From assembly GCA_902771935.1 (NCBI GenBank), contig CACXYM010000009.1:1-60560 (forward strand): a stretch of DNA of 60,560 nucleotides, given 5' to 3'. Shown here in pieces: positions 1 to 9,800 of this stretch. How positions within the stretch are numbered: position 1 is the stretch's first letter; each line of letters starts with the position of its first letter. Source of the DNA: an uncultured Bacteroidales bacterium. GTDB lineage: Bacteria; Bacteroidota; Bacteroidia; Bacteroidales; Paludibacteraceae. Below the pieces are notes generated by a model. It searched no databases. It worked only from the letters and a program-made list of their open reading frames with translations, and was not told the origin of the DNA. The translations under genes and the position numbers were made by a program.

Positions 1-236
1 CTAACTATCCTTGCTATTTCCGCACCGCTATATCCTATAAGCCGCAAGGCTTGGCTTGGAGCGATGTCTCGTTTCAGCACCTTGTGCCGAAATGACGCCA
101 ATCTACTATACTTCGATTAGGCAGCGAGAGCATAAGAAGTGTTGCCAGTTAATTGTTTGGACTCGATTTACGAGCGCTGTCCATGCTCGGCGTGCTTACA
201 TACCCTTTCTACTTGCTGTCAAAACCATATATCCCC
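1..236 (-). ncRNA. ssrA: tmRNA (transfer-messenger RNA), 5' part, 3' end cut by window edge
   Basis: The tmRNA rescues ribosomes stalled on broken mRNA and adds a degradation tag. On the minus strand the mature RNA would begin at 236 with GGGGATATATGGTTTTGACAGC, a tmRNA-like 5' start (the G-run and the TTTGACAGC block are typical). Positions 146 down to 117 read GGC AAC ACT TCT TAT GCT CTC GCT GCC TAA, giving the tag GNTSYALAA and a stop. This has the length and ending of the GENNYALAA-type Bacteroidetes tags. A Bacteroidetes promoter sits at 247-278. The 3' tRNA-like half with the T arm and acceptor lies beyond position 1, so alanine charging cannot be checked here. Small reading frames over this stretch are shadows of the RNA. 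Confidence 0.88.
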
Positions 237-246
237 AAAAAGCGTG

Positions 247-278
247 CAAAAGTACTGCATTTTTTGCATATATGCAAA
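247..278 (-). promoter_or_regulatory. Promoter of tmRNA
   Basis: On the minus strand TTTG (275-278), a 20-nt spacer and TACTTTTG (247-254) fit the Bacteroidetes -33/-7 consensus. Transcription should start around 243-240, a few bases before the mature 5' G-run at 236. The -33 element almost touches the upstream terminator (280-314). Confidence 0.75.
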
Positions 279-279
279 T

Positions 280-314
280 AAAAAGTGCAGAATTTGTGAT
301 TTTCTGCACTTTTT
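280..314 (-). terminator. Intrinsic terminator after the tail remnant
   Basis: A perfect 13-bp inverted repeat (280-292 and 302-314) with core AGTGCAGAA/TTCTGCACT is flanked by A and T runs, so it could work on either strand. On the minus strand it follows the stop codon at 352-354. Its U-tract runs directly into the -33 element of the tmRNA promoter. Confidence 0.75.
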
Positions 315-351
315 GTTGTTAGTGTAATAACGTTATAATGTGATAACGATT

Positions 352-411
352 TTACTTTACTTCTTGTCCTGCGGCGTTGAAAATCTTGCCGTCGTGGAAT
401 TAGTATAGGCT
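352..411 (-). pseudogene. Orphan C-terminal tail fragment of a deleted secreted protein
   Basis: One minus-strand frame reads S-L-Y-stop-FHDGKIFNAAGQEVK-stop. This matches the C-terminal tails of intact proteins in this window, such as LYILRDGKTYTVQGQEIK at 59755 and FNAQGTRVK at 53041 and 57455. An in-frame TAA (400-402) interrupts the expected LYI, and another stop lies upstream at 412-414, so no protein body remains. The stop codon is followed 38 nt later by an intrinsic terminator, as expected at a real gene 3' end. The best reading is the leftover 3' end of a gene whose body was deleted or replaced by the neighbouring zinc-finger gene. Confidence 0.6.
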
Positions 412-431
412 TTAACATTACGTTGTCAAAA

Positions 432-908
432 TTAGCGCATTTCTCGTGTTTTGTGAGGAATGGCGAAGCGAGTGACGTTGTAGCAGTCGTAGCAGAGGGT
501 GAAGCGTTCTCTTGTGCAGAGGATGATCATGCCGATATTGAGTTGTCTGCCACAGCATTCGCAGGTATAAGGTTCTTTGAGTTTATATTGTTGTTTGTCG
601 GCGCATTTTTTCAGTCGCTCCATGATATTGTCTTTGTTAGCTTCGCGTTTAGCGAGTGTTTCGTTGGTATCCGGGCACTCGATAGGTTTATTGGCTTCGG
701 CTTCAGCAGCGACGTTTTTTTGGACGTTTTTAACGGTTTGCACGTTTTGGGTAGAAGTGACGACGAAGGCCTTCGGCATTCGCGCGATAAGGTCTTTATT
801 AGCAGCCCACTCGGAGAAATGTGCTTTCTCATAGTGTTTGAGGATAGCGTCAGCGTTAAGCGGGAGTTTTGCGCCGCATTTTCGGCAATAATAAGTCACT
901 TCTTCCAT
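432..908 (-). CDS. Small zinc-finger protein of unknown function
   Basis: The product has 158 residues. The N-terminus holds CRKCGAKLPLNADAILKHYEKAH, where CxxC followed by HxxxxH looks like a C2H2-type finger. The C-terminal third has CECC and CYDC, two CxxC pairs spaced like a zinc ribbon. The middle is polar and lysine/asparagine rich with no recognised fold. I chose ATG 908 because the promoter -7 box (930-937) overlaps the longer TTG start at 932, which would leave no leader; the leader to 908 is about 15 nt. No partner gene suggests a role. DNA or RNA binding is plausible from the zinc sites but not shown. It stands alone between the tail fragment and the SusCD operon terminator. Confidence 0.7.
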   Translation of the reverse strand: MEEVTYYCRKCGAKLPLNADAILKHYEKAHFSEWAANKDLIARMPKAFVVTSTQNVQTVKNVQKNVAAEAEANKPIECPDTNETLAKREANKDNIMERLKKCADKQQYKLKEPYTCECCGRQLNIGMIILCTRERFTLCYDCYNVTRFAIPHKTREMR

Positions 909-929
909 GGTAGTATGATTTTTTCGCTG

Positions 930-961
930 CAAAGGTACTACTTTTTTTTTGAATACGCAAA
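930..961 (-). promoter_or_regulatory. Promoter of the zinc-finger gene
   Basis: On the minus strand TTTG (958-961), 20 nt and TACCTTTG (930-937) match the Bacteroidetes consensus. It implies a start near 925 and a very short leader to ATG 908. The rest of the stretch 962-1061 holds no gene or further signal that I can see. Confidence 0.7.
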
Positions 962-1061
962 TATTTTTTTATTTTTTCGCCGGAAGTGGTAAAAGTGTTA
1001 AAAACCGGGCGTTAAAAAAAAGTTAGGAATGTTTCCGCACTTCAACTGGTACGCCGCTGGT

Positions 1062-1097
1062 AAAAAAGAGACCGCCGGACGGAAGTCCAGCGATCTC
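1062..1097 (-). terminator. Terminator of the SusCD operon
   Basis: On the minus strand GAGATCGCTGGAC, loop TTCC and GTCCGGCGGTCTC form a 13-bp stem (two G-U pairs) followed by TTTTTT. It lies about 40 nt past the stop of the last operon gene. Confidence 0.85.
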
Positions 1098-1135
1098 GAA
1101 AATGTAGAAATTATGTTAAATTTCTTTTTTACTGA

Positions 1136-2821
1136 TTATTGTAGGAATTTCTCACCGTTGCGGATAACGACACCTTTGTAGTTTTCGTCTACTTCGATAC
1201 CAAGCACGTTGTAGAGTTTGTTGTCGTTAATTTTCTTAACGGATTCGATGCTGGTAGGAGTAGTACCTTGGTTAACGGTAATGGTGTAGATTTTACCAAG
1301 AGCGTCGATTTCGATTTCACCTTGACGAGGTGCGTCGGTTGCATCGATTGTGATGGTAGCATCCACTGCGTAGAGGAACTCTTCGTCCTCAGTACCAGGA
1401 TTTTCAACTTCGGATTCAACTTCGATTTCAATCCAGTCATCGCTATCGATTTCCATATCCTCAGCCCAAACGTTGGTCGGGAGAGTTACGGTCAATGTGC
1501 CGCCGCTGAGAGGTACATTAACTTCCTTAGTCAGACCTTGGATACTTGGCCACAGTGAGTGGAAGTTAATCAAAAGGTTAGCTGGGGATTTCCAGAGTGA
1601 AACTAAGTCTCTCTCTCCCTCAGAATAGTCGACAAAGAATGTTCTGTCGGCAGCATTTGGAGCATCATCATAATAGTCGGATAAGAATCCCACATCAGTT
1701 GTATTTTTGCTCAAACCACTGAGTACAACTACAAATGCACTATCCATAATTAATGGAACTTGTTTCTTCGTATGAGCTATAGGATCTTCTTCGTAGAATT
1801 TGAAATCAAGCGAACCCCACCATGTTTGTGCTGAAGGCAAGAATTCTGCTTTTCCTGCAGTGCTAGTAGCAATAGGATTATCCCAATCAGGAGTAGAGTC
1901 GTTGAGAAGCGGTAAAATAGTCATCGTGATAATATCATTAGCGCTATCAGGGAAGAACGTATCGGTATCACTATTTGTCCAAATATCAACCGTGATATGC
2001 TCAATGTACATGGTTGTCGGGTTCTCAATAAATGATACGATAGAATCGAAATAGACTAAAGAGTCAGTAAACCACGGATTACGTACCTTTGTTCCATACA
2101 AGTAGTAAGCTTCTGTAGCGCTGAATCTACCAGTTCTCCAAAGCCATCCCCAGCCATCATAAAAATTAGAATTAACAACCGTTGGATATTCGGTATAATA
2201 ACCTGCTTGAGTTACGCTTTCATACTCTGGAGCCATCAGCAAGTTGTTTTCTGCTTTTTTACCTTCATAAAAACGTTTACCAAACGTATATGACTCAAAA
2301 TAATATTGAGTTGTGTCGCTCGTCGGTAAAGTTTTAGGATCATAAGTCAAAGTTGGCAAAGCATACTTTTCACCATACTCTCCTGCGTCAACAAAAACAT
2401 ACTGTTGACCAGTAACAGTAGAAGCACCCGGCACTTCCCATACCGGTGTCATTGGCAGCCCATTGTACACATTAATGAATGGCACTCTTTTTGCGAAAGG
2501 AGTAACGATTTTTGGAGAATTAAAATAAATGTACTGACCATCAGTATACATGAAACCTTCTTCAAGTGAACCAGTGACGAACTGATTAAGAACTTGATAC
2601 ACTCCCCACAGGCTGTCTGTTTCCATACCTTTGGTTGCCTTTCTCAGTTTACCGAGATTAAATGACCCCACCTTTTTTTCTGTAGCCAGTTCAGCTTGAG
2701 GAACAACATCGGCTTTGCTGATAGTAAAATCAGCTTTTACGGCTTTGTTTTGAACTGCCGCACTTGCAAACAGTGTTACACTTGCAAACACTGCGCAAAC
2801 GAGTAAAGAAATCTTTTTCAT
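1136..2821 (-). CDS. Secreted protein with BACON-like domain, last gene of SusCD operon
   Basis: A 561-residue exported protein. The signal peptide is MKKISLLVCAVFASVTLFASA. Most of the body (about residues 60-420) is rich in aromatics and acidic residues and I do not recognise it. Residues about 430-520 show the pattern of a BACON-like beta-sandwich: GGTLTVTLPTNVW, then DDWIEIE, then GKIYTITVNQG. The C-terminus carries YNVLGIEVDENYKGVVIRNG followed by EKFLQ, a cell-surface sorting-type tail common in Bacteroidales. ATG 2821 is preferred over the in-frame TTG at 2827. It is 31 nt downstream of the DUF4302 lipoprotein gene and precedes a strong terminator, so it is the operon's last gene. A surface-exposed ligand-binding role is inferred from context only. 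Confidence 0.75.
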   Translation of the reverse strand: MKKISLLVCAVFASVTLFASAAVQNKAVKADFTISKADVVPQAELATEKKVGSFNLGKLRKATKGMETDSLWGVYQVLNQFVTGSLEEGFMYTDGQYIYFNSPKIVTPFAKRVPFINVYNGLPMTPVWEVPGASTVTGQQYVFVDAGEYGEKYALPTLTYDPKTLPTSDTTQYYFESYTFGKRFYEGKKAENNLLMAPEYESVTQAGYYTEYPTVVNSNFYDGWGWLWRTGRFSATEAYYLYGTKVRNPWFTDSLVYFDSIVSFIENPTTMYIEHITVDIWTNSDTDTFFPDSANDIITMTILPLLNDSTPDWDNPIATSTAGKAEFLPSAQTWWGSLDFKFYEEDPIAHTKKQVPLIMDSAFVVVLSGLSKNTTDVGFLSDYYDDAPNAADRTFFVDYSEGERDLVSLWKSPANLLINFHSLWPSIQGLTKEVNVPLSGGTLTVTLPTNVWAEDMEIDSDDWIEIEVESEVENPGTEDEEFLYAVDATITIDATDAPRQGEIEIDALGKIYTITVNQGTTPTSIESVKKINDNKLYNVLGIEVDENYKGVVIRNGEKFLQ

Positions 2822-2852
2822 ACTCAAAAATTTTAGTTTAACAATCTTTTAT

Positions 2853-4142
2853 TTATTTAATTGTGCCTGTAAGAGTAAATACCTTACTTGCATTGTTAAT
2901 TTGTAGTCCAAGAGTTGGGTTGATTGCCTCTTCTGTAGTAGAGAGTGAGCAATCTCCTCCAAGGTTTTTAAGTGTCTCTACAATGGTTGGGAAGGCTTCT
3001 GTAAAGTTTTTGGTGTTATCATCTGCCGGACCTATATAAGTTAACTTAAGTTGAGAGCCACTTTGTTCCGCATTGAAATTATAAAACATGGTTTGCACGT
3101 CGGCATTTTTACCTGTAGATGTGTAGCTATATGCGAGTTGTTTGGTAGTTTTGCTACTATTACCATCTTGCCAGAACAAGTCTGTTGTTTTTGCTTTTTT
3201 GTTGCCGTATTTTTCTTGTAATACAGCATCAAATGGTGCAAAAACGTCTTTAACGACTTGATCTTTCATGTTGTATTTCCATTTCCCCCCTAAAAGCCGC
3301 ATATAGTACTCAAAGTATTCATTGAGATTTCCGGTACTGATAGTAGCAGCGGAGGATTTGAGTACGCCATTTTCGAGAGGTATATCTATGTAGCGTTCTT
3401 CAGTAAGGAACGTAGTACAATAGATACCTTTTTGTGTGGTGGCAAAAGGCAGTAGAATTGGATCATCTTCGTTCGGAGCTTCTCCTTTGTTCGCAAAGGT
3501 AAAGATACCGCTTGCACCATCTGTGAGAGTATATTTTTCGCCACCAATTTCAGCAAGAAGGAGATTGCTATTGCTGAATAGTTTTTTCTGCATATTTTCG
3601 ATGTCAGTGAAATATTCCGTCCAATCTTGGTCTTTCGGCAAACGGCGTAATACAGAGTATCCGGAGTGCTTTTTGCCTTTGAGGACGATACGTTCCGGCG
3701 TTGCTTCGAGAATAAGGAACTCGTAGTCACCAAGGAATCCGTCACCATCTGCTTGTGGGTCAGCCCAGAGGTGAAGCACATCGTTATAGGTATTGAAGGT
3801 CAGAATAGGTCCGTAGTCGCTAACCACTTCCCATGTACTATTAGCATCGACCACAATAGAATCTGTTTTAATAGATCCTTTCTGGATGTAGGCTTTAGCG
3901 GAAGCTGTTACTTGCCCGTGCTCGTCGAACTTAACGAGGATGTTATAACCACGTGTGATAGGGTTGCAGAAGTAGAGGAATTCCCATCCGTTAGGCGCCT
4001 CGACGAGGCATTTCTGTGCATTCTCGAGTGCTTCAACGGTACGCTCTGCAGCGGACTTGTCAAATAAGTTTCCTTCATCACGCGAGCAAGCTGAGAAAGC
4101 GAGTCCGAGTGTGAGAAGCAATATAATTGATTTATTTTTCAT
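2853..4142 (-). CDS. DUF4302 family lipoprotein of the SusCD operon
   Basis: A 429-residue lipoprotein. MKNKSIILLLTLGLAFSAC is a signal peptide ending in a lipobox, so it should be lipidated and probably exposed on the outer membrane. The body matches what I know of DUF4302: an early EALENAQKCLVEAPNGWEF block and the LKGKKHSGYSVLRRL block. These proteins are usually encoded next to SusC/SusD pairs with a zinc metallohydrolase lipoprotein, which is exactly the arrangement here. The biochemical function is unknown; a substrate-capture or accessory role in import is inferred. A second in-frame ATG at 4151 would add three residues; I favour 4142 because the signal peptide starts there. Confidence 0.82.
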   Translation of the reverse strand: MKNKSIILLLTLGLAFSACSRDEGNLFDKSAAERTVEALENAQKCLVEAPNGWEFLYFCNPITRGYNILVKFDEHGQVTASAKAYIQKGSIKTDSIVVDANSTWEVVSDYGPILTFNTYNDVLHLWADPQADGDGFLGDYEFLILEATPERIVLKGKKHSGYSVLRRLPKDQDWTEYFTDIENMQKKLFSNSNLLLAEIGGEKYTLTDGASGIFTFANKGEAPNEDDPILLPFATTQKGIYCTTFLTEERYIDIPLENGVLKSSAATISTGNLNEYFEYYMRLLGGKWKYNMKDQVVKDVFAPFDAVLQEKYGNKKAKTTDLFWQDGNSSKTTKQLAYSYTSTGKNADVQTMFYNFNAEQSGSQLKLTYIGPADDNTKNFTEAFPTIVETLKNLGGDCSLSTTEEAINPTLGLQINNASKVFTLTGTIK

Positions 4143-4177
4143 ATTCGTCATTTATTTGCGCGTTAAACATCCGTTGA

Positions 4178-5071
4178 TTAGTGCAGGAAACCGAGACTCA
4201 TAATCATGTCCCAATCCAGGTTTTCTTGACGTTTCTGCACTTCTTTGTGCATTTCATCCAAGTCGATTTCCCATTTCTCTGCGAGCCATGTGCGGCACAT
4301 TTCGAGTTTCTGGTTGATTTTATCTGCTCCCGATGTACCAGCTTTGGAAATCATATTATTCCAGTCGGCGTCGGTTTTCACGATGTAGTTGGCAATGGTC
4401 TCCACAAAGTCCTCACGCACTTGGCTACTTGCGTATGGGGAAACGAAACCGAGTTCCCAAGCCTGTTGGTTGCTGCGGTCTTGCCAACGGTTAGGATCCA
4501 TATCTTCCGGATTAATCATACCGAATTCTTTAGGATAGTTCTTCTGTTGGTGCAAGATATGCGAAAACTCGTGGTGCATGGTTTTAAAGATATACTCGTT
4601 CAATTGGGCCAAGTTGTTGGTCTCCATCTTATTGATCTTGAGCAGAGTAATTTTATTACCATTTTCTGCGTAACCGAGTTTCTCAGTATGTTGTGCAGCG
4701 TTAATCATCGCTGAACCGATAAGCTGAATCATCTTAGGACCATACTCTTTGAGGAAAGTCGGGCTAACGATTGAATCATAGACGTCGTACCAAAGGTAGA
4801 GTGCCAAGTGAGCGATGGTATCAGCTTTACCGATACTAACGGGAACTACGTTGTAGTTTGGGTCGGTAGCATTATCGTCCAACTTGTAGATAAACTCGAC
4901 GTTGTACTTGTCTGTGTAATGCTTTTTGAGCCAATCGTCAAAGTCCTTCGTATATTGATCGGTATCTTCTACCGGGTCTACGAAGATAGTGTCTGTGAAC
5001 TTATCGTCTTTACATGCTGTAAATCCAACTGCTATAATAGCAAGGAGGAAAATATATAGATTACGTTTCAT
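4178..5071 (-). CDS. Substrate import-associated zinc metallohydrolase lipoprotein
   Basis: A 297-residue lipoprotein. The signal peptide ends VGFTAC, with the cysteine as lipid site. Around residues 165-170 the sequence reads TMHHEFSHILHQ, giving an HExxH zinc motif (HEFSH), and a conserved downstream stretch DFVETIANYI may supply the third ligand. This matches the family of metallohydrolase lipoproteins found in SusC/SusD operons. It probably acts at the cell surface, perhaps trimming a peptide ligand before import; the substrate is unknown. I chose ATG 5071 because AAAGGAG lies just upstream, one of the few clear Shine-Dalgarno-like sites in the window. Its start is 4 nt beyond the susD stop, suggesting coupled translation. 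Confidence 0.85.
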   Translation of the reverse strand: MKRNLYIFLLAIIAVGFTACKDDKFTDTIFVDPVEDTDQYTKDFDDWLKKHYTDKYNVEFIYKLDDNATDPNYNVVPVSIGKADTIAHLALYLWYDVYDSIVSPTFLKEYGPKMIQLIGSAMINAAQHTEKLGYAENGNKITLLKINKMETNNLAQLNEYIFKTMHHEFSHILHQQKNYPKEFGMINPEDMDPNRWQDRSNQQAWELGFVSPYASSQVREDFVETIANYIVKTDADWNNMISKAGTSGADKINQKLEMCRTWLAEKWEIDLDEMHKEVQKRQENLDWDMIMSLGFLH

Positions 5072-5075
5072 AGTC

Positions 5076-6797
5076 TTACTCCTTTTCTTCATTTTCAGGT
5101 TCTTTTGCAATAGTTAGTTTACCTCCGAAATCGATATACGGCAGTGCGATAGCGTTCGGGTCAACGATTTGACCGGTACCTGCTTGCGCTCCGTCCACGT
5201 GGTCACCTAGTACCTCACGTGGGTTAGCCGTCATACCAGCCATACGCACGTCTTGCGGAATCTGTATTGCGCGACGGTCGTCATTCCAAACGAGTGTACG
5301 GAGAGGTTCAGTACCACGTTTGTGAGTGATTTCGATACCATAACGCTTGATGTCGAACCATCTGAGTCCGTCATGCAAGGTCTCAAGGCGACGGAAATGG
5401 AGTACACAGCAAATAAACGGTTTTTGTTCATCCGTTACATTGAACTTAGGACTCATGTCTTTGTTGTGTAAGGTAGGAACATAGTGCGGATCAGCAGTAG
5501 GAGCGTAGAAGGTTTTGATCTTAGTCATTGTCAAATCAACATCTCCATTTTCGAGTGTATCCATTTTGCCATTACCTTTATATCCTTGTGCCCACATACG
5601 CAGGTCATTGGTAGCTCCGGCGAAGTCGTTTTTGAACACTTTGCACTCAGCACGCACGAGCAAGGTCTCGTTGGTGGTGAAAGCACGTGTTACGCCATGG
5701 ATAAAACCATAGCCGTTGACTTTATCCGTGTACTCGAAGAGAGAAAGGAACTTTGCACAGAAGGTACCATATTCTTGGCTATACTGCCATGATGGGAATC
5801 CCGGGAAATATCCACCCCAGCACGGACCTTTACCGAGGTTGGTATAGTCAGCAGCTTCTCCGTTATGATAATAACGGCCATAATCCGGAATAATGGTGTA
5901 TGGAGCTTGCGACATTGTTGTGTAGATGAGCAAGTTCCAAGGAGCCGTAGGATCAATCCACATAGTCTGCTCATTTGTCGGATTACTCAAAGAGTAAGCT
6001 TTTTGTGAATCATAGAGCATAGCGAGTGTGGAAGCATCGTCGGTGGTGAGCACCTTATCTGCACATTGGATAGCTTTATCGTAATCGCGTTTGTACAGGT
6101 AGAAACGTGCTGCAAAAGCGTACGCTGCCTTCTCGTTGAAGTGGTATTTAGGTACGGAATAGTAGTTGTCACTAATGAGTGGCAGTCCTTCTCCGAGGTC
6201 TTTTTCGATAGCTTTATAGACATCGGTAACGTTACCTCTCTCATATTTAGGAGCAACGGTGGTTTCCGGCTCAGTCATATAGGTGATACCTATATCTTCT
6301 TTACTGCGGGTATCATCTTTGTAGTGCTGGCAGAAGACGTTAACGAGGATCCAATGGTGGTAAGCACGGCTAACGAGCGCTTCACCTTTTTCAGCGTCCA
6401 TGTTGATACCTTGCTCTTCCAGTTCAGCGATTGCTTTGAGAGCCTGGTTGCAGGTAGCGATAGCGGTATAGCATCCGTCCCAGATATACTTAGGCGAATC
6501 CTGGTTACCATCGGACTTGATAGGCTGCCAAGCAAAAATCTCGTCGTACATTTTATCGAGCGGGTTCAAGGACATCATGTGACCTGTTTTATCCGGGGCG
6601 TTGTTATCAATGACCTGGTCGGAAGAGAATTCGCAAATAGGTCCGAAGTTAGCGTTCGTATAAGCGCTAACGAGAAGGAGTTGCACTTTCTCTTTTGTAT
6701 CAATAGAAGCACGCATATCGGGGTTCTTATCCAGGAAGTTACACCCCGTAAGTGCTGTAGCTAAAATAGCGAATATAACTATATTAATCTTTTTCAT
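5076..6797 (-). CDS. susD: RagB/SusD family nutrient-binding outer-membrane lipoprotein
   Basis: A 573-residue SusD-like lipoprotein, the lid protein that sits on its SusC partner and binds ligand outside the cell. MKKINIVIFAILATALTGC is a lipoprotein signal, followed by NFLDKNPDMR, the usual SusD beginning. The N-terminal half holds TPR-like helices (YIWDGCYTAIATCNQAL, EKGEALVSRAYHHWILVN). Near the C-terminus LRWFDIKRYG is a typical SusD block. Length is normal for the family. The in-frame start 12 nt upstream was rejected because ATG 6797 starts the signal peptide. It lies 36 nt downstream of susC. The ligand cannot be told from sequence; there are no glycoside hydrolases in the operon, so a peptide or metal complex is as likely as a glycan. 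Confidence 0.93.
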   Translation of the reverse strand: MKKINIVIFAILATALTGCNFLDKNPDMRASIDTKEKVQLLLVSAYTNANFGPICEFSSDQVIDNNAPDKTGHMMSLNPLDKMYDEIFAWQPIKSDGNQDSPKYIWDGCYTAIATCNQALKAIAELEEQGINMDAEKGEALVSRAYHHWILVNVFCQHYKDDTRSKEDIGITYMTEPETTVAPKYERGNVTDVYKAIEKDLGEGLPLISDNYYSVPKYHFNEKAAYAFAARFYLYKRDYDKAIQCADKVLTTDDASTLAMLYDSQKAYSLSNPTNEQTMWIDPTAPWNLLIYTTMSQAPYTIIPDYGRYYHNGEAADYTNLGKGPCWGGYFPGFPSWQYSQEYGTFCAKFLSLFEYTDKVNGYGFIHGVTRAFTTNETLLVRAECKVFKNDFAGATNDLRMWAQGYKGNGKMDTLENGDVDLTMTKIKTFYAPTADPHYVPTLHNKDMSPKFNVTDEQKPFICCVLHFRRLETLHDGLRWFDIKRYGIEITHKRGTEPLRTLVWNDDRRAIQIPQDVRMAGMTANPREVLGDHVDGAQAGTGQIVDPNAIALPYIDFGGKLTIAKEPENEEKE

Positions 6798-6833
6798 ATC
6801 TGTTTGCAATTAAAGGATTATACAATTCGCATA

Positions 6834-9800
6834 TTAGAAACCGAGTTTAACAGTGAATGTGAACTGGCGTGGGTTCGGAGAACTTACACCACCGGTGTTA
6901 TAGAACTCCGGATCACGTCCGTTGAGTTTCTTGTCCGCATAAGCAAGCCAGATGTTTGTAGCGGTAAACTTCACGCCGAAGTGTTGCACCACTTTCTGTT
7001 TCTCCAAATACTTCTTCGGGAGGTCGTAGCTGATGGACAACTCTTTGAGTCGGATGAAGTCACCTTTAGCTACGCGCTCTGTGGAATAGTTGTAAGCAGA
7101 GTATCCCCAATACAAGTTGTTGATGTCTTGGTATTGGCGTTTGGTTGCGATAGTCGGGATGGTGGTTGTTTTCTCATCACCCGGCACAACCCAACGGTTC
7201 TTCATTTCCTTCATGCTGGCTGTAAGGTCGCTGTACTGGCTGCTATATACATAGCAAAGCGGGTCAAGACGAAGCACATTACCGAAGCTGTAGGTGAAGA
7301 AGACATTCAATTTAATACCTCTCCAAGAGAAGGTGTTACCAAACGAACCTGTGATGGTGGGGTCAACAACGCCTTCGTACTTGAGCCAGTCGATGTCCTC
7401 ATACTCTTGGAAGTTAATGAGGTCGTATGAATCGGGTCCTGCGATAACGGTATGGTCTTTATCCACATAGAAAGTAGGAAGACCTTCCTCGGTCAGACCT
7501 GCGAACGGGATGCTGAACATAGCGCCAACAGGATAACCTTCGCGACGTGAGCCGGTAGAACCGGAAACTAACTCATAGATCTGCGGTTGAGACTGCAGTT
7601 TGGTAATCTTATTATCAGCCCAAGAGAAGATCCAGTCGGTAGTCCACTTGAATTCTTTGGTCTTGATGTTGACGGTAGAAATCGTGAACTCGCAACCGGT
7701 GGATCGCATCGTGGCGTCGTTGGCGAGTTTGGTTGTTTGACCACCCACACCCATAGTTTGCACGAGACCGATCAGGTCGAAGTTATTACGTCTGTACCAG
7801 TCAAACTCGATGTTCAAGCGGTTATCAAAGAAACCCAAAGCAACACCAATGTTAAGCTCATGTTTTTTCTCGTAAGTGAGCTCGGAGTTCTCCAAGTCAT
7901 AAAGTTGGATACCGGTTTCCGAAGCGTTGGTGCTTGGGCGGTATGGTGAATAGCTCGAGAAGACAGCGAGCGAGTTGGTTACGCTTGCAGGACCACGGTC
8001 TGCGGTCAACGAGTAACTTGCTTTCAGGCTGGCAAAGGTCCACCATTTGTCAAAAGTAGGTTGCCACCAGCGCTCTTCGTGTGCGTTCCAAGCACCGGAA
8101 ACGTTCCATGTCGGAAGCCAGCGTGCTGAAGTGGATTTACCTAACTTGTTAGTACCCTCGTAACGGATAACGCCGTTAACGGTGTAACGACCTTTATATG
8201 AGTAGGTTGCCATTCCGAAGAAAGCGAGGTTGCGGTAGTAAGTAAAGGAATTGGAGAAGTATTGTGAGTTCTCCTCTTGGCTTTGCTTGAACAAGTGGTA
8301 GTCGTTATATGGCACACCGCCGTTGTTGTACTGATAACCCCAGCCGCGGAACCAAGTGTACTGACGGTCAGTGGAGTTCAGCTCACCACCGGCGAAAAGG
8401 CTGATGATGTGGTCTCCATTAGGACCAAGGTCAGCGTTATAGCTAACTGTACCGCGGAAGTCTGCTGAAAGCAGCGAGTACTCTGTGAGGTCATAGATAC
8501 CGCCCTTTGGCAATACGGTTTCGGGCAATGCCAATGGATCGTCGGGATCGGTATAGAGGAACGAGTTGCGGTCGCGAATCGTACTATTCTCAGGATAGAT
8601 ACCTGCACGATAAGCGCGAGCTTGGTTACTCTCGTCCATAATATTGTGCTCTTGACGACTCATTTGGTAACGAATAGCACCGAGAGCGTTGAATTCCAAA
8701 CCACGAATAGGCTTGTAGTTCAGTTCGCCTTGGAACTTCAAATCCGTTACTTTGATGTCGATATAGTTCTGCTCCAACTCGTCGTTGATGTTGAAGTCGC
8801 AGTAGTTACGACGATAGTACGTTTTCGGGTCCATCACGCGTGCTGTATTCATTGCGTATGAGAACGGGTTGATATCGAACTCACGGCTAACAACACCTGA
8901 GATAGGGTCGGTGTTCGACGAGATAGTTCCCGGAGCTTTCTGCTTACGGTAGCTACCCATTGTAGCGATGCTTGCCGTCAGTTTCTGCTTGGAGGTACTC
9001 GGCAAGATGTCAAAGCTAGCGTTCATGTTACCTGTGAAACGGTACATGTCACTGGCTTTATACCATCCCGGATCCTGCATGGCAGAAAGTGAAGCGTATA
9101 CACGCGCACGCTCCGTACCTGTTGAGAAGGAAAGGGAGTGGTTGTGCATAATCGTGTTATTAAAGAGTTCTTTGAACCAGTCGGTATTGCGGAACTCAGC
9201 CTCGCGGAGGTAGTTGTTCTTTGCGTGCGGAGTGTTCTCCATACCTACGCCACCAGCTTCGGCGCGACTGATGAGCTCGTACATTTTACCGTAAACACCA
9301 TAGTTTTTGGCAGTAGCAAGTGTTGAATACTCAAGCCAACCTTTGCGCTCAAGTTCCTGATAGATACCCATTTGCTCTTGGGAGTTACAGATGTTGTAAT
9401 CCATATAGGAAGGCAACATACGATAGGTCATCTCACAAGTGTAGTTGAGGCTGGATTTACCAGCTTGACCACGTTTGGTGGTAACGACAATGACGCCGGC
9501 CATTGCGCGCGCACCATAAATAGAGGTGGCAGAACCATCCTTAAGGATCTGGAATGACTCGATATCCTCGGCATTGATACCAGCAATAGCGCTTGCGATA
9601 AGTGTTTTAGCGTCACCGCTACTGAGGTCGTCGGCGCTCATTTCTACAGCATCTTCGAGAACTACACCATCCACCACCCACAGAGGTTTGGATGCACCGT
9701 AGATAGACGTTGCACCGCGGACGCGGATTTTAGGCGCTGTACCAAAGGTACCGGACACGTTTTGCACACTTACGCCGGCGGCACGTCCTTCCAAGCTACG

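Noticed and set aside
56-418. Several short frames of 60-90 residues on both strands
   Set aside because: They overlap the tmRNA, its promoter and its terminator; composition is not protein-like and no start signal supports them.
6066-6764. A 232-codon open frame antisense to susD
   Set aside because: susD is clear on the other strand; the antisense product has no recognisable pattern.
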